64,000 nt of DNA from Pseudomonas syringae CC1557 (lineage in GTDB: Bacteria; Pseudomonadota; Gammaproteobacteria; Pseudomonadales; Pseudomonadaceae). The notes beneath the pieces are model-generated. The model saw only the letters and a program-made list of their open reading frames with translations. It ran no database searches and was not told the origin of the DNA. The position numbers and the translations under genes were made by a program. Positions within the stretch are counted from its first letter, which is position 1, and every line of letters begins with the position of its first letter. Shown here piece after piece: positions 24,756 to 34,670 of the stretch. Location of the stretch: assembly GCF_000452705.1 (NCBI RefSeq), contig NZ_CP007014.1:2418001-2482000 (forward strand), in the 5' to 3' direction.

Positions 24756-24779
24756 CGGGGGGACCATGACGGCCCCCCG
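24756..24779 (+). terminator. GC-rich terminator hairpin
   Basis: CGGGGGG (24756-24762) pairs with CCCCCCG (24773-24779), 5 bases after the stop of the small unknown gene. No T-run follows. Confidence 0.6.
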
Positions 24780-24907
24780 TGCCTACGCGGCATTGGCGCG
24801 AGCGGCAATGCAGTCCTTTATGTAATCAATGAGCATGGAGCGCAAAACCACCATTATTACGACTTGAGCCCCGCGTTCCGGACGCATCAGGCCTTTTGAG
24901 AAACTTG

Positions 24908-26269
24908 ATGGCCGAAGCCAGCGCAAAATTTACCCAGGGCAGCGTGGCACGTCACATCGCCGTGACTGCCAGCACCAGTGCAGTAAGTCTGTTCGCCGTG
25001 TTCCTCGTAGACATCCTGACACTGGTCTACGTCTCAATGCTCCACGATCCTGTGCTGCTGGCGGCCATCGGCATTGCCAAAGTGCTGATGTTCTTCAACA
25101 GCGCTTTGGCCACCGGCCTGATCATCGCCGCAACAGCCGTCCTGTCAGAGCGTATTGGCCATCATGCCGCCGGATCCATCCCGAGGCTCACTGCCAGTTT
25201 GTTATTGATGGTGTTCGCGGTCTGCGGCCTTGCTGCTGGTGTGCAGATCGCGTTGATCGGGCCGATCACCCACTGGCTGGGAGCCGAAGCCGCCACTGAC
25301 GAAGCCGCGCGCAGCTTTATCTGGCTCACGCTGCCGTTCACGGCGATTCAGGCCGTCATGCAGATGGCCGCCCAGATCCTCAGAACCACCGGTGATAACA
25401 GCCGGGCGCTGTGTGTCGTGCTGTCAGCTGCCGCCACACTGGCGGTTGCCGACCCGTTCTTCATCTTTGCGCTTGACCTGGGCCTGAATGGCGCGGGCAT
25501 CGCCTTCGCGCTGTCCGCCTGCGTTTCCGCGTCGCTGGGCGTGTATTGGGTGCGAAAGAGAGTGGGGCTGGTGCTGACGCGCAACCTCAAGCTGCTGCGC
25601 CTCCACGCAGTCCGCACCTTCAGGATTGCGCTTCCGGCGATGGCCGCCAACCTGGCGACGCCGGTAGGGCTGGCTTACCTTGTGGCCTCGTTGTCGGCCT
25701 TCGGCACCTCGGCACTGGCTGCCATGACGGTGCTGGACAGGGTGCTGCAATTTTCCTACTGCGCGTTTTTTGCCTTGCCCGGTGCTCTGGCGCCAGTGTT
25801 GGGGCAAAATATAGGCGCGCAGCGCGACGACCGGGTCAGTGCAGCTATCGTCTTCACACGCAGACTGGTGACTGGCTACGGTCTGACGGTGTGGCTGATA
25901 CTGGTGCTGTGCGGCGGGATGATCGCCGATCTCTATCAACTTGAAGGCGATGCCCGCGCGTTGTTCCTCGCCTTTTGCCATTTTGGCGGTGGGCTGTGGG
26001 TGATTATCGGTCTGGATTTTGTCGCCATCGCCGTGTTCATGACCATGAACAGATCATGGTGGGTCCCGGTTTTCGCCTGGCTCAGGGCAACAGCAGGTAC
26101 AGTGCCCTTCGTCTATGCAGGCGCTCACTGGTTTGGCAGCAGCGGGGCATTTCCCGGCATGCTCGCCGGTAACGCCGTGATTGCACTGATATCGATTACC
26201 ACTGCTTCGCTGACGGCGAAGCGCTTTTTCACAAGCAGAGCCCGGGCCAAGTGCGCCGGGGCACATTGA
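24908..26269 (+). CDS. MATE-family efflux transporter
   Basis: A 453-residue polytopic protein with about 12 hydrophobic helices and two related halves, as in MatE cation-coupled antiporters (first half from VSLFAVFLVDILTLVYVSML, second from FRIALPAMAANLATPVGLAY; PGALAPVLGQNIGAQRDDRV between helices is a MATE-like loop). ATG 24908 (MAEASAKF) is preferred over a TTG at 24896. The TetR gene 22 bases downstream, in the same direction, is probably its repressor. The substrate is unknown. Confidence 0.88.
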   Translation: MAEASAKFTQGSVARHIAVTASTSAVSLFAVFLVDILTLVYVSMLHDPVLLAAIGIAKVLMFFNSALATGLIIAATAVLSERIGHHAAGSIPRLTASLLLMVFAVCGLAAGVQIALIGPITHWLGAEAATDEAARSFIWLTLPFTAIQAVMQMAAQILRTTGDNSRALCVVLSAAATLAVADPFFIFALDLGLNGAGIAFALSACVSASLGVYWVRKRVGLVLTRNLKLLRLHAVRTFRIALPAMAANLATPVGLAYLVASLSAFGTSALAAMTVLDRVLQFSYCAFFALPGALAPVLGQNIGAQRDDRVSAAIVFTRRLVTGYGLTVWLILVLCGGMIADLYQLEGDARALFLAFCHFGGGLWVIIGLDFVAIAVFMTMNRSWWVPVFAWLRATAGTVPFVYAGAHWFGSSGAFPGMLAGNAVIALISITTASLTAKRFFTSRARAKCAGAH

Positions 26270-26291
26270 ATCAAGGCGTTATCAGGTTTTT

Positions 26292-26942
26292 ATGGCAGTC
26301 GACGAATCAGGGAATGACATCGAAGAAGCAACACCACCCAAGCGTCGCCGGGCGCCCAAGGGGGACATGCGCAAACAAGCCTTGCTGGATGCAGCGACGG
26401 TCATTTTTGCCAGAGACGGCTATTCCAGCGCTTCGATGCGTGAGGTGGCAGTGCTTGCCGGCATCACCACAGTAGGGCTGCTGCACCACTTTCCCAATAA
26501 GGAAGCCTTGCTCAATGCACTGCTGGAGCGCAGGGATCAGCGCGTCACGTCGAGGTTTCAGGACCTGACCACTGAACTGACGCTCGAGGGTTTTCAGAAA
26601 TTCCTGAAAATGAGCATGAGCTTCAGTATCGAGGAGGCTGCGGAGTGCCAGGCGGCGTTGCTGATGAACACGGAAAGCCTGTCGCCTTCGCATCCGGCCT
26701 GGTCATGGCATAACGAACGATTTCACCTGACCCATCAGCATGCGCGTAGCCATTTGAACGCATTGATAGATGCAGGGGAAGTTCGCGCGGACATCGACGT
26801 GAAAGCCCTGGCCCAGGAGATTTTCTCGGTCATGGACGGCTTGCAGATTCAGTGGCTGAGAAGCCCGGAAGATGTAGACGTCATGGCCGTTTTCGAGATC
26901 TACGTGCAACGTCTGGGAAGGGATATCAAGGCTCATCCCTGA
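26292..26942 (+). CDS. TetR-family transcriptional regulator
   Basis: A 216-residue repressor. The helix-turn-helix spans about residues 25-70 (RKQALLDAATVIFARDGYSS, then VAVLAGITTVGLLHHFPNKEAL), followed by an all-helical ligand domain. It is co-directional with the MATE pump and convergent with the GH3 glucosidase operon. Control of the pump is inferred from the pairing; a link to the glucosidase is also possible. Confidence 0.88.
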   Translation: MAVDESGNDIEEATPPKRRRAPKGDMRKQALLDAATVIFARDGYSSASMREVAVLAGITTVGLLHHFPNKEALLNALLERRDQRVTSRFQDLTTELTLEGFQKFLKMSMSFSIEEAAECQAALLMNTESLSPSHPAWSWHNERFHLTHQHARSHLNALIDAGEVRADIDVKALAQEIFSVMDGLQIQWLRSPEDVDVMAVFEIYVQRLGRDIKAHP

Positions 26943-26947
26943 GCCTT
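26928..26947. terminator. Bidirectional hairpin at the TetR stop
   Basis: AAGGCTCA (26928-26935) and TGAGCCTT (26940-26947) form an 8-bp stem that includes the TetR stop codon and lies 12 bases from the GH3 gene end on the other strand. Confidence 0.5.
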
Positions 26948-26958
26948 GATGGGGTGTA

Positions 26959-29700
26959 TCAGTAAGCTTGTGAGGCGCTGACCTGCACTGCCTTGCGCAG
27001 TGGCAACGGCAGCGGGTTGCTGTCGCGCGTGGTCAGTTTTTCCGGATACAGGGTGATCAGCGTGCGGTTAAGCGTCAGGTTTTCCGAGTCTGCGCCCACC
27101 AGGATCTTGAACTTGCCGGCATCGACATCCCAGCTATCGGTCTTGTCGACGTAGTAAGCCAGTGAGCGTGAGTCGACAGGGATGCTGACCGTCTTGCTCT
27201 CGCCAGGCTGCAAGTACACCTTGGTAAAGCCTTTCAACTCCTTCTCTGGACGGTCTACCGCCGGTTTCACTGGCTGCACGTAGAGCTGCGCCACCTCGAA
27301 ACCTGCCTTGTCGCCGGTGTTGGTCACGGTGAACTTGACGTCAATCGTCGAGCCTGGGGTCAGGACGTTGGTCGACAGCTTGAGATCGCTGTAGCCGAAC
27401 GTGGTGTAGGACAGGCCGTAGCCGAACGGGTACAGCGGTTTGGCGTGCTTCTTGTCATAACCGCGATAGCCCATGTACAGGCCTTCGCTGTAGGTCATTT
27501 CGGTCAGCGCATTGCCGCCACGATAGGCAGCCGGGTCCGGATACGAGGCGTAGCTCGGGTTGTCTTCGATGTCCTTGTCGATGGTGATCGGCAGCTTGCC
27601 CGACGGGTTGACCTTGCCGTACAGAATCTCGGCCAGTGCCTGGCCGCCTTGCTGACCCGGGAACCAGGCTTGCAGAGTAGCGCCCACTTTGTTGGCCCAT
27701 GGCTGCATGTTGGCAACGCCGCCACCGTGCATGACCACAACCGTGTTGGGGTTGGCTCGGGTCACGAAGCTGATCAGCTCGGCCTGTTGGTCAGGCAGAT
27801 CGAAACCGTGGTCCGAACCTTCGCCTTCGTTTTCATAGTTGCTGCCGACAGCCACCACGACTGCATCGTACTTCGACAGATCCTTGGGCGGACGCAATGC
27901 TGCCCAGCTCATCTGTACGCCAGTCAAACCGCCCAGCGCCGGGATGAAATTGCCCTGCACACGCTTGTATTCCAGTTTCACGGTGTACTGCTTGCCGGCG
28001 GTCAGCGCAGCGGTCTTCCCGGAAGTGACCATCGCGTTCACGACGTCAGCGGAGTACGGCACGCCATCGCTTTGCAGCACCAGCTCGTCGTTGACCCACA
28101 GTTTGTAAGGGCCGTCTGCACGAACCTTGAACACCTGAGCACCGGAGACGGTCGGCTTGATGGTCGAGGTAAACCGCGCCGAGAACGCGCCTGGCGAAGG
28201 GCTGAAGCCGGAGACGGCGGTGCTGCCAGCGTCGGTGACGTTGGTGCCGGTGGTCCAGTTCAGATTCACGCCTGGCTCTACCCGCGTCAGCACAGGATCG
28301 CCGGACAGGTTGGTGTTGGAGAAGTACTCGGCCTTGACGCCCGAATTGGTGATGCCGTTTTCACCGGTTGCAGGCTGATACCAGGTGGAACTGGCCGGAT
28401 TCAGGCTCATTTCCGGGAGATAGGTGACATCTGTGCTGCTGGACGCCAGTTGTTGCAGGCCGCTCAGCTCGGTCACGTAGCTGTTGGGCGGCGAGTTGGC
28501 CGTACCGAACGGCGATCCCGGAGCCTGACGTGCCCAGTCGCCGATGACGGCGATCTTGGCCGAGCGGGCCAATGGCAACAGGGGTTTGCCCGCAGCGGTG
28601 TTTTCATTGCGCAGCAGCACGATGGACTCGCGCGCGGTGTTCAGCGCTGCGCGCATGCCGTATTCCGGGTGCTCCAGCGCTTTGGCGGTGTTCAGGTTGT
28701 CCTGGAAGTCATAGCTGACAATGGCACGCAGGTTGCGTTTGACCTTGTCATCAATCACGTTCTGGGTGAGCTGGCCGCTCCACAGGTAAGGCAGCAGGTT
28801 GGCTTCGGTAAACTGCAAGCCGGACGGCATATCGATATCCGTACCGGCCCATGCGCCTTTGAACGCATCGTGGATGGCATTGAAGTCACTGATAACCGTG
28901 CCCTGATAGCCCCATTCGCCTTTGAGCACTTCAGTGATCAGGTGATGGTTTTCGCACGCGTAGTCGCCGTTGACCTTGTTGAAACCGCACATGATCGACG
29001 CCACGTTGGCGTTCTTGACCATAGACTCGAAGCCCGGCAGGTACAGTTCGCGCAGGGTGCGTTCGTCGACATTGACGTTGATCGCCTGACGATTGGCTTC
29101 CTGTTCATTGGCCAGGTAATGCTTGCCGCTGGCCTGGATCCCCTGCACCTGAATGCCGTTGACGATAGCGGGTGCCAGTACCGCACCGAGGAACGGGTCT
29201 TCGCCGCTCACGTACTCGGCCGAGCGCCCGTTGAAGGGGGTACGGTACAGGTTGGCGCCAGGCGAGAGCATTTGCTGACCGCCGGAAATCCGCGTTTCGT
29301 AGGCGATGGCCAGGCCGAATTCCTTCGCCCGGTTGATGCTCCAGGTCGCGGCCAGTGCGGACTGTGAAGGGTACTGCGCGCCGAAGGTGGCGTTGTTGAC
29401 GTGAACGCCCATGGACGAGTCATACGCCACGGTGCCTTTGATGCCCCATTTGAGCAGCGACGGGATCATGTGACCGTCATTCACGCGGGTGAAGTTGATC
29501 TTTTCCGACTGGGTCATGTTGTCGAGGATCGAACTGACGCGCGCTTCGACAGCGTCGCCGGTGGCCGGAGTCACTGCGGCGAGGGCCATATTGGCCTGCA
29601 TGACGCTGAACGTCAGCAGGCTCAAACCCAGTGTGTGCTTGAAGACTGACAAGGAAGGTGTCCTTCGGGTGAGTGCAGTTGGCTGTGGGCGTCGGATCAT
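26959..29700 (-). CDS. Secreted GH3 beta-glucosidase with PA14 domain
   Basis: A 913-residue glycoside hydrolase. A signal peptide (about residues 22-42, LGLSLLTFSVMQANMALAAV) leads into the GH3 TIM barrel, with the nucleophile Asp in GTVISDFNAIHDAF. A PA14 insertion (about 455-605, SGVKAEYFSNTNLSGDP to AGKQYTVKLEYKRV) follows, then the second GH3 domain (AVGSNYENEGEGSDHGFDL) and a C-terminal Fn3-like domain (YSDLKLSTNVLTPGSTID). It should release glucose from beta-glucosides, perhaps plant-derived, in the periplasm or outside. Its start overlaps the stop of the small exported protein at 29697 (ATGA), so the two are translationally coupled. Confidence 0.92.
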   Translation of the reverse strand: MIRRPQPTALTRRTPSLSVFKHTLGLSLLTFSVMQANMALAAVTPATGDAVEARVSSILDNMTQSEKINFTRVNDGHMIPSLLKWGIKGTVAYDSSMGVHVNNATFGAQYPSQSALAATWSINRAKEFGLAIAYETRISGGQQMLSPGANLYRTPFNGRSAEYVSGEDPFLGAVLAPAIVNGIQVQGIQASGKHYLANEQEANRQAINVNVDERTLRELYLPGFESMVKNANVASIMCGFNKVNGDYACENHHLITEVLKGEWGYQGTVISDFNAIHDAFKGAWAGTDIDMPSGLQFTEANLLPYLWSGQLTQNVIDDKVKRNLRAIVSYDFQDNLNTAKALEHPEYGMRAALNTARESIVLLRNENTAAGKPLLPLARSAKIAVIGDWARQAPGSPFGTANSPPNSYVTELSGLQQLASSSTDVTYLPEMSLNPASSTWYQPATGENGITNSGVKAEYFSNTNLSGDPVLTRVEPGVNLNWTTGTNVTDAGSTAVSGFSPSPGAFSARFTSTIKPTVSGAQVFKVRADGPYKLWVNDELVLQSDGVPYSADVVNAMVTSGKTAALTAGKQYTVKLEYKRVQGNFIPALGGLTGVQMSWAALRPPKDLSKYDAVVVAVGSNYENEGEGSDHGFDLPDQQAELISFVTRANPNTVVVMHGGGVANMQPWANKVGATLQAWFPGQQGGQALAEILYGKVNPSGKLPITIDKDIEDNPSYASYPDPAAYRGGNALTEMTYSEGLYMGYRGYDKKHAKPLYPFGYGLSYTTFGYSDLKLSTNVLTPGSTIDVKFTVTNTGDKAGFEVAQLYVQPVKPAVDRPEKELKGFTKVYLQPGESKTVSIPVDSRSLAYYVDKTDSWDVDAGKFKILVGADSENLTLNRTLITLYPEKLTTRDSNPLPLPLRKAVQVSASQAY

Positions 29701-29945
29701 GGTCGTTGCGCCTGTGCAGGGGCGTCGTCGGTCACTACCGGCGCATCAAGCAGGGTGGAAGAGCTTTTTTGCCCGGTCGGGCTGATTTTGTCGGCACCGG
29801 ACAACTGATCGCGTTTCGCTTCCACCTGCACCCTGATCTGTTGATCAGTGGTCGTGGCTGTAGAAGTTGAATCCGCTGCCAGCGCGGACACACTTTGCGC
29901 GCACAGAAGTACTGCGCTGAAAACAGACAGCATGCATCTAGTCAT
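29697..29945 (-). CDS. Small exported protein coupled to GH3 gene
   Basis: An 82-residue protein beginning MTRCMLSVFSAVLLCAQSVS with a clear signal peptide (cleavage near SALAA), then a short polar region rich in Thr, Ser and Gln (QQIRVQVEAKRDQL). The family is not recognised. The frame opens at 30020, but 29945 gives the signal peptide. The 4-base overlap with the glucosidase suggests a helper, or a leader controlling its translation (inference). Confidence 0.6.
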   Translation of the reverse strand: MTRCMLSVFSAVLLCAQSVSALAADSTSTATTTDQQIRVQVEAKRDQLSGADKISPTGQKSSSTLLDAPVVTDDAPAQAQRP

Positions 29946-30562
29946 CGATCGCATCTCGATTATTGGTTCACAAGGGGAAAACAGACGGCTGTCGCAACGA
30001 CACATTGCTTGGCTGAACATTAAGTCCAGCGCGCAGTTAAAAAGTTCGCCGGGTTATAAAATATTCTCAATAGTGTTTTTAATAAATGATATCACTTGGC
30101 TAGCATCTTGTTTTTAAGCGGTTTTCTGCTGTGTCTCCTCTGAAATTTAAAGAAATATGTCGTCCTTTTGACAAAATATCGTCAATAAAATAGTAAAAAT
30201 TAGAGATAAATTGTCTAATTAAGTAATTTTTAAGTTATTAATTGCTTTCTGTAAACCTAACTGCTGTTCAGTTTAGTGATCTGGTAAGCTGTGCAGGCTG
30301 AAGGAGAAGTCACGCCTTCGGTATGTCTAGTTGGCGCAGTGATGTGTTTTATCAACAGTCTCGCCGCGTGTTCAGGGTGATTTTATTTATGTGATTTTAA
30401 TTAACGCATCAACTATCAACGGCATTCGGTACGCGTGTTTAAATAAACCGGCGTTCTGCTTGTTGTGTCATTTATTGTGACTGGGTATTGAGTCTAACTG
30501 TCGAATGCGGGTAGAGCCGATTCGCTGGTTACTTGTGGGCGTTGGTTATTTTAAAGGCAGAT
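29946..30562. other. AT-rich intergenic region upstream of the GH3 operon
   Basis: About 600 bases without a supported gene, markedly AT-rich between 30050 and 30260. It includes a 7-bp inverted repeat AATTAGA (30198-30204) / TCTAATT (30214-30220), a possible operator. It should hold the promoter for the minus-strand small-protein/GH3 operon and the one for the plus-strand small gene at 30566. Confidence 0.5.
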
Positions 30563-30565
30563 GTG

Positions 30566-30871
30566 GTGAGTCACGAAAACCCACGGATTGATCTTGCAAT
30601 CTTGAAGATCGTCAGACGCCTGTGCTCCAGCAAGCCGCGAAAACTGACATTCGGGCAGATCTACATGGAGCTGGTGCGCGCCTGTGCCAGCCTTCCGGCC
30701 ATCCCTGTCTGCGTAATGACCGTCGATACGATGGTCAGGGAAGGGCTGCTGACCTCGGCAAAAGTCCTTGAGCCCGATCTGTCATTTCCTTTTACCCAGC
30801 ACCTCATCAGCGGCCTGACCGAAATCGGCGCTGCGTCTTTGGCGGACCAGCGCGTTACCTCCTCGCGCTGA
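30566..30871 (+). CDS. Hypothetical protein, about 101 residues
   Basis: A soluble protein (SHENPRIDLAILKIVRRLCS, then TFGQIYMELVRACASLPAIP and MTVDTMVREGLLTS) with a helical character that could form a small winged-helix-like domain, but I cannot name the family. Start codons in the area are GTG at 30563 or 30566 or TTG at 30533; GTG 30566 is a guess from the AAAGG-like sequence upstream. It is isolated between the GH3 and GH128 genes. Confidence 0.5.
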   Translation: MSHENPRIDLAILKIVRRLCSSKPRKLTFGQIYMELVRACASLPAIPVCVMTVDTMVREGLLTSAKVLEPDLSFPFTQHLISGLTEIGAASLADQRVTSSR

Positions 30872-30900
30872 TCGCCTTATGCCTTATCAAGGTGCGAACG

Positions 30901-31782
30901 TTACTCGCCGTACGGTAGAGACAGGTAGTACTGACCCAGCTCGGTCAGTTTGCCCTCATCGCTCAGCAAACTGGAGAAGTGCGGGTCCTGAGTCATGCGC
31001 CCAGTGAACCAGGCATACCTGAACACGTCCGCGCGCCTTTCAAGAGTGGCAACCATGTCGGCCATTTGCTGTTTCTGCTTTGCTACAGAGTCAATCTGCG
31101 CTCCATCATTGAGCCCGTGCCAGTTGGCGAACTCTGTGACCCACACCGGTTTCCCGTAGCGAGCCAGCTGGTCGAGCATCCCTGACAGGCCATAGTCGTA
31201 CCAATGAAAGGCCAGGTAATCGATCTGCGGGTCGCGATTCTGGTTCATCGATCGGTAGGCGGCGTAGAAGGCATCGAGCCATAGCACCGGGTCGCCATAA
31301 CCGGCCATGGTTCCCCAGTTCATGGCAGGGCCTACCAGTTTCACGCCGGTCTGTGCCGCGATCTGTTCCAATCGCGGCCAGAAGCGCGCGGCCGCCTCGG
31401 GGGTCATGTTGGCCTGGTCCGTCAGATTGGGTTCATTGATAACCAGCAGGTAGCGAATGGCGGGGTGAGCTTGCAGATAGAGCTTCAACTGGCCGTCATC
31501 GACGTTGTCGTTCCAGACCATCGGGATGAAGTCGACGCCATACATCGAGGCGTAATCGTAGGACGCCAGGCGGTCATGCGGTTTCGGGCTCCAGTTGTAC
31601 CACCAGCTCACGCCAGACGATAACGCAGCCAGATCGGCAGGCGAGGTGATGTCATAGGCAATGCCGCGTTTGGCGCTTTTATCGGCGGCCCATGCGGGGG
31701 CTGTCGATAAACCGAGCAGCGCCGCGACCAGGGTGAGAGTTGAAAGGGTACGGAGTTGTACTGGCAGCTTTCGCAGCATCAT
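30901..31782 (-). CDS. Secreted GH128-type (Asl1-like) glycosyl hydrolase
   Basis: A 293-residue protein. A signal peptide (LVAALLGLSTAPAWAADKSA, about residues 15-35) precedes a Glyco_hydro_cc domain: GIAYDITSPADLAALSSGVSW, WNDNV, the acid/base Glu in LLVINEPNLTDQ, FHWYDYG, and the nucleophile Glu in VWVTEFANWHG. GH128 members cleave beta-1,3-glucans of fungal or plant origin. ATG 31782 has AAGGAAG upstream; the longer frame from 31854 adds a non-signal-like extension. Monocistronic. Confidence 0.85.
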   Translation of the reverse strand: MMLRKLPVQLRTLSTLTLVAALLGLSTAPAWAADKSAKRGIAYDITSPADLAALSSGVSWWYNWSPKPHDRLASYDYASMYGVDFIPMVWNDNVDDGQLKLYLQAHPAIRYLLVINEPNLTDQANMTPEAAARFWPRLEQIAAQTGVKLVGPAMNWGTMAGYGDPVLWLDAFYAAYRSMNQNRDPQIDYLAFHWYDYGLSGMLDQLARYGKPVWVTEFANWHGLNDGAQIDSVAKQKQQMADMVATLERRADVFRYAWFTGRMTQDPHFSSLLSDEGKLTELGQYYLSLPYGE

Positions 31783-31939
31783 TGGCAGGTCTTCCTTGAG
31801 CGTGAGGATTCGGGGGCACAGGTGTCTTTTGTAAAGCAGCAAACATGCCACCACTTTCTGACAGATTCACCCGTGCGCTTGTCTCGTACTCATTCCAGCG
31901 ATGTGAAGCTGAATATTTCTGCTAGCCCGCGATCAGGCG

Positions 31940-32419
31940 TTACCAGGGGTCGCCCTCAGCCTGGCGCAGGTCCAGTGTGCCGCTGTCGCTGAAACGCAGG
32001 GTGCCGAACAGGCCGCCCGCCAGCTTGCCACGCAAGGTGTACGGCAAATTGTCCAGACGCTGGCTCTGGGTAAGGCCCAGTGCCTGGCGCAATGCGGCAA
32101 AGGCCGACACGCTGACCGGGACCACCAGTACGGCCTCGGAGAAGCGTCCTACCGTACCTTTCTGATTACTGACGCCCGAGGCCAGCAGCCTGCCGTTCAC
32201 GTCCAGGTCCAGCGCCACGCCGGTGTAGTTGATCTCGGCATCGTTGGGATTCTGCACGCGTAAGGTGATCGCCATGCGCAGTTCCAGTCCTTGCCCGGGA
32301 ATGGGCTCGATACCGACGACATTGATGCTCAGCGGGTCGCGCTGCGGCATCAGCGCACAAGCGCTCAGAGTCAGAACCAGCAGGCCCGAGAGCAGGGCGC
32401 GGATCGGGTGTAGCGACAT
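31940..32419 (-). CDS. LEA type 2 / WHy-domain lipoprotein
   Basis: A 159-residue lipoprotein. The signal sequence MSLHPIRALLSGLLVLTLSAC ends in the lipobox TLSAC. The mature part, INVVGIEPIPGQGLELRMAI and LRVQNPNDAEINYTGVALDL, has the VxNPN pattern of the water-stress/LEA-14 fold. Such proteins are found in many Pseudomonas; the function is unproven (envelope stress suggested). ATG 32419 is preferred over 32437. Confidence 0.8.
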   Translation of the reverse strand: MSLHPIRALLSGLLVLTLSACALMPQRDPLSINVVGIEPIPGQGLELRMAITLRVQNPNDAEINYTGVALDLDVNGRLLASGVSNQKGTVGRFSEAVLVVPVSVSAFAALRQALGLTQSQRLDNLPYTLRGKLAGGLFGTLRFSDSGTLDLRQAEGDPW

Positions 32420-32593
32420 TGGCGGGCTCCAGGACAAGGTTCAGTAACCGTCAGACCTCGGCTTGGGTGAGAGATTCGTCCGCCCGGGCGTAATCTGCAG
32501 ATACCCGCTAATCTGCCTGCTTTACTCGTTGCGTGGTTGAAGCGACGGGTTGATCATTTCAGCGACCCCATAAAAACAAGACTGGAGATAGCC

Positions 32594-33802
32594 ATGTCCA
32601 TAGAAGGGACAACCCCGCATCACGACCCCGTGGTCATTGTCAGCGCCGCACGCACGCCCATGGGCGGTTTTCAGGGCGATCTGCAAAGCCTTAGTGCTAC
32701 TTGCCTGGGCTCGGCCGCGATCCGCGCCAGCGTCGAGCGCGCCGGGATAGATCCCGCCCATGTCGACGAAGTGCTGTTTGGCTGCGTGCTGCCAGCCGGG
32801 CTGGGTCAGGCTCCGGCCCGGCAGGCTGCGCTCGGCGCAGGTCTGAGCACTGCGACGGTGTGCAGCACGGTCAATAAAATGTGCGGCTCCGGCATGCAGA
32901 CCACGATCATGGCGCATGACCTGTTGCTGGCAGGCAGCGCGAAGGTGGTGGTGGCTGGCGGCATGGAAAGCATGTCCAACGCACCTTATCTGCTGGATCG
33001 GGCCCGAGCCGGTTATCGCATGGGCCACGGAAAAATCCTCGATCATATGTTTCTCGACGGTCTTGAAGATGCCTACGAACCCGGTCGGCTGATGGGCACT
33101 TACGCTGAAGATTGCGCGCAGCAGCACGGCTTCACTCGCGAGGCGCAGGACGCCTTTGCCATCACCTCTTTGACTCGCGCTCAGCAGGCCATCGCCGATG
33201 GGCTGTTCGACGCCGAGATCGTTCCTGTGCAGGCCAGAGTCGGCAAGGAATCCAGGCTGATCACTCAGGATGAGCAAACACCCAAGGCGCACCTGGACAA
33301 GATTCCAGCGCTCAAACCTGCGTTTCGCGAGGGCGGAACGGTCACTGCGGCCAACGCCAGTTCGATCTCGGACGGTGCTGCGGCGCTGGTGCTGATGCGT
33401 CAGTCAGAAGCGCAACAGCGGGGTCTGCAACCGTTGGCCGTGATCCACGCACATGCTGCTTTTGCTGATGCACCCGGCCTGTTTCCCACCGCCCCGATAG
33501 GCGCCATTCAGCGCCTTTTGAGCAAGACAGGCTGGAGTCTGAATGACGTTGATCTGTTTGAAATCAATGAAGCCTTCGCGGTGGTTGCGCTGGTGACGAT
33601 GAGCACGCTGGGCATTTCGCATGAGAAGGTCAACGTCAATGGTGGGGCCTGCGCGTTAGGTCATCCGATCGGGGCGTCGGGCGCGCGCATCATTGTCACG
33701 TTGCTCGCGGCTTTGCGCAGCAGGCAGCTCAAGCGTGGTGTAGCGGCCATTTGTATCGGAGGCGGTGAAGCGACAGCAATAGCGGTTGAAATAGTATATT
33801 AG
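32594..33802 (+). CDS. Acetyl-CoA C-acyltransferase (thiolase)
   Basis: A 402-residue thiolase. The nucleophile Cys is in [14 protein letters not shown] (about residue 95), [20 protein letters not shown] carries the His, and the second Cys is in AICIGGGEA. It condenses or cleaves acyl-CoAs in fatty-acid or acetoacetyl-CoA metabolism, probably as a tetramer in the cytosol. ATG 32594 follows GGAGATA closely; the frame opens at 32537. The enoyl-CoA hydratase 94 bases downstream supports a beta-oxidation role. Confidence 0.92.
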   Translation: MSIEGTTPHHDPVVIVSAARTPMGGFQGDLQSLSATCLGSAAIRASVERAGIDPAHVDEVLFGCVLPAGLGQAPARQAALGAGLSTATVCSTVNKMCGSGMQTTIMAHDLLLAGSAKVVVAGGMESMSNAPYLLDRARAGYRMGHGKILDHMFLDGLEDAYEPGRLMGTYAEDCAQQHGFTREAQDAFAITSLTRAQQAIADGLFDAEIVPVQARVGKESRLITQDEQTPKAHLDKIPALKPAFREGGTVTAANASSISDGAAALVLMRQSEAQQRGLQPLAVIHAHAAFADAPGLFPTAPIGAIQRLLSKTGWSLNDVDLFEINEAFAVVALVTMSTLGISHEKVNVNGGACALGHPIGASGARIIVTLLAALRSRQLKRGVAAICIGGGEATAIAVEIVY

Positions 33803-33896
33803 TCTTTTAATTACAATGAGTTAAAAGATATTTTAAAGGTTGATTCTATAGAGTTTGCCTGAGCATTGGCTTTGGATATGAAAAGGATATTTATCA

Positions 33897-34670
33897 ATGT
33901 CTTACGAGACCATTCTAAGTAAGATTATAGGCGGCGTCGGGGTGATCACCCTCAATCGTCCCAAGGCGCTGAATGCATTGAATGCCCGCCTGATCGACGA
34001 ACTCAACCACGCACTGGATGCGTTCGAAGCAGACGCAGACATTGGCTGTATCGTCCTTACGGGCTCGGAAAAAGCGTTCGCTGCTGGAGCGGACATCAAG
34101 GAAATGGTCGACCTGACCTATCCGCAGATCTACCTCGACGACCTGTTTCGCGAGAGTGACCGGGTGGCTGCCAGACGCAAACCGATGGTGGCTGCCGTGG
34201 CCGGTTTTGCGCTGGGCGGTGGCTGTGAGCTGGCGCTGATGTGCGATTTCATTCTGGCCGCCGAAAACGCCCGGTTTGGCCAGCCGGAAATCAACCTGGG
34301 CGTGTTGCCTGGAATGGGCGGGACGCAGCGTCTGACCCGTGCTGTCGGCAAGGCCAAGGCCATGGAAATGTGCCTGACCGGCCGCCTGATCGATGCCCAT
34401 GAAGCTGAACGGGCCGGTCTGGTGGCCCGCGTTCTGCCGCTGGAGCAGTTGCTGCCGGAAGCATTGGCTGTCGCAGCTGTCATCGCCGAAAAGTCCCTGC
34501 CTGTGGCGATGCTGGTCAAGGAGAGTGTCAATCGCGCCTTTGAAGTCAGCCTGGCCGAAGGCATTCGCTTCGAACGTCGTGTGTTTCATGCGACATTTGC
34601 CAGTCACGACCAGAAAGAAGGCATGACGGCTTTTATCGACAAGCGCAAGCCGGAGTTCAAGGATTGTTGA
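33897..34670 (+). CDS. Enoyl-CoA hydratase/isomerase
   Basis: A 257-residue crotonase. It shows the oxyanion-hole segments [11 protein letters not shown] and [16 protein letters not shown] and the catalytic Glu region [22 protein letters not shown], matching short-chain 2-enoyl-CoA hydratases. It follows the thiolase; a run of AT-rich sequence between them may carry its own promoter. It converges on, and overlaps by 14 bases, the vgrG gene on the other strand. Confidence 0.92.
   Translation: MSYETILSKIIGGVGVITLNRPKALNALNARLIDELNHALDAFEADADIGCIVLTGSEKAFAAGADIKEMVDLTYPQIYLDDLFRESDRVAARRKPMVAAVAGFALGGGCELALMCDFILAAENARFGQPEINLGVLPGMGGTQRLTRAVGKAKAMEMCLTGRLIDAHEAERAGLVARVLPLEQLLPEALAVAAVIAEKSLPVAMLVKESVNRAFEVSLAEGIRFERRVFHATFASHDQKEGMTAFIDKRKPEFKDC

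Noticed and set aside
27445..29367. 640-codon open frame on the plus strand
   Set aside because: It lies wholly antisense to the GH3 glucosidase, whose domains and catalytic motifs are clear; the frame is open only because of GC-rich codon bias.
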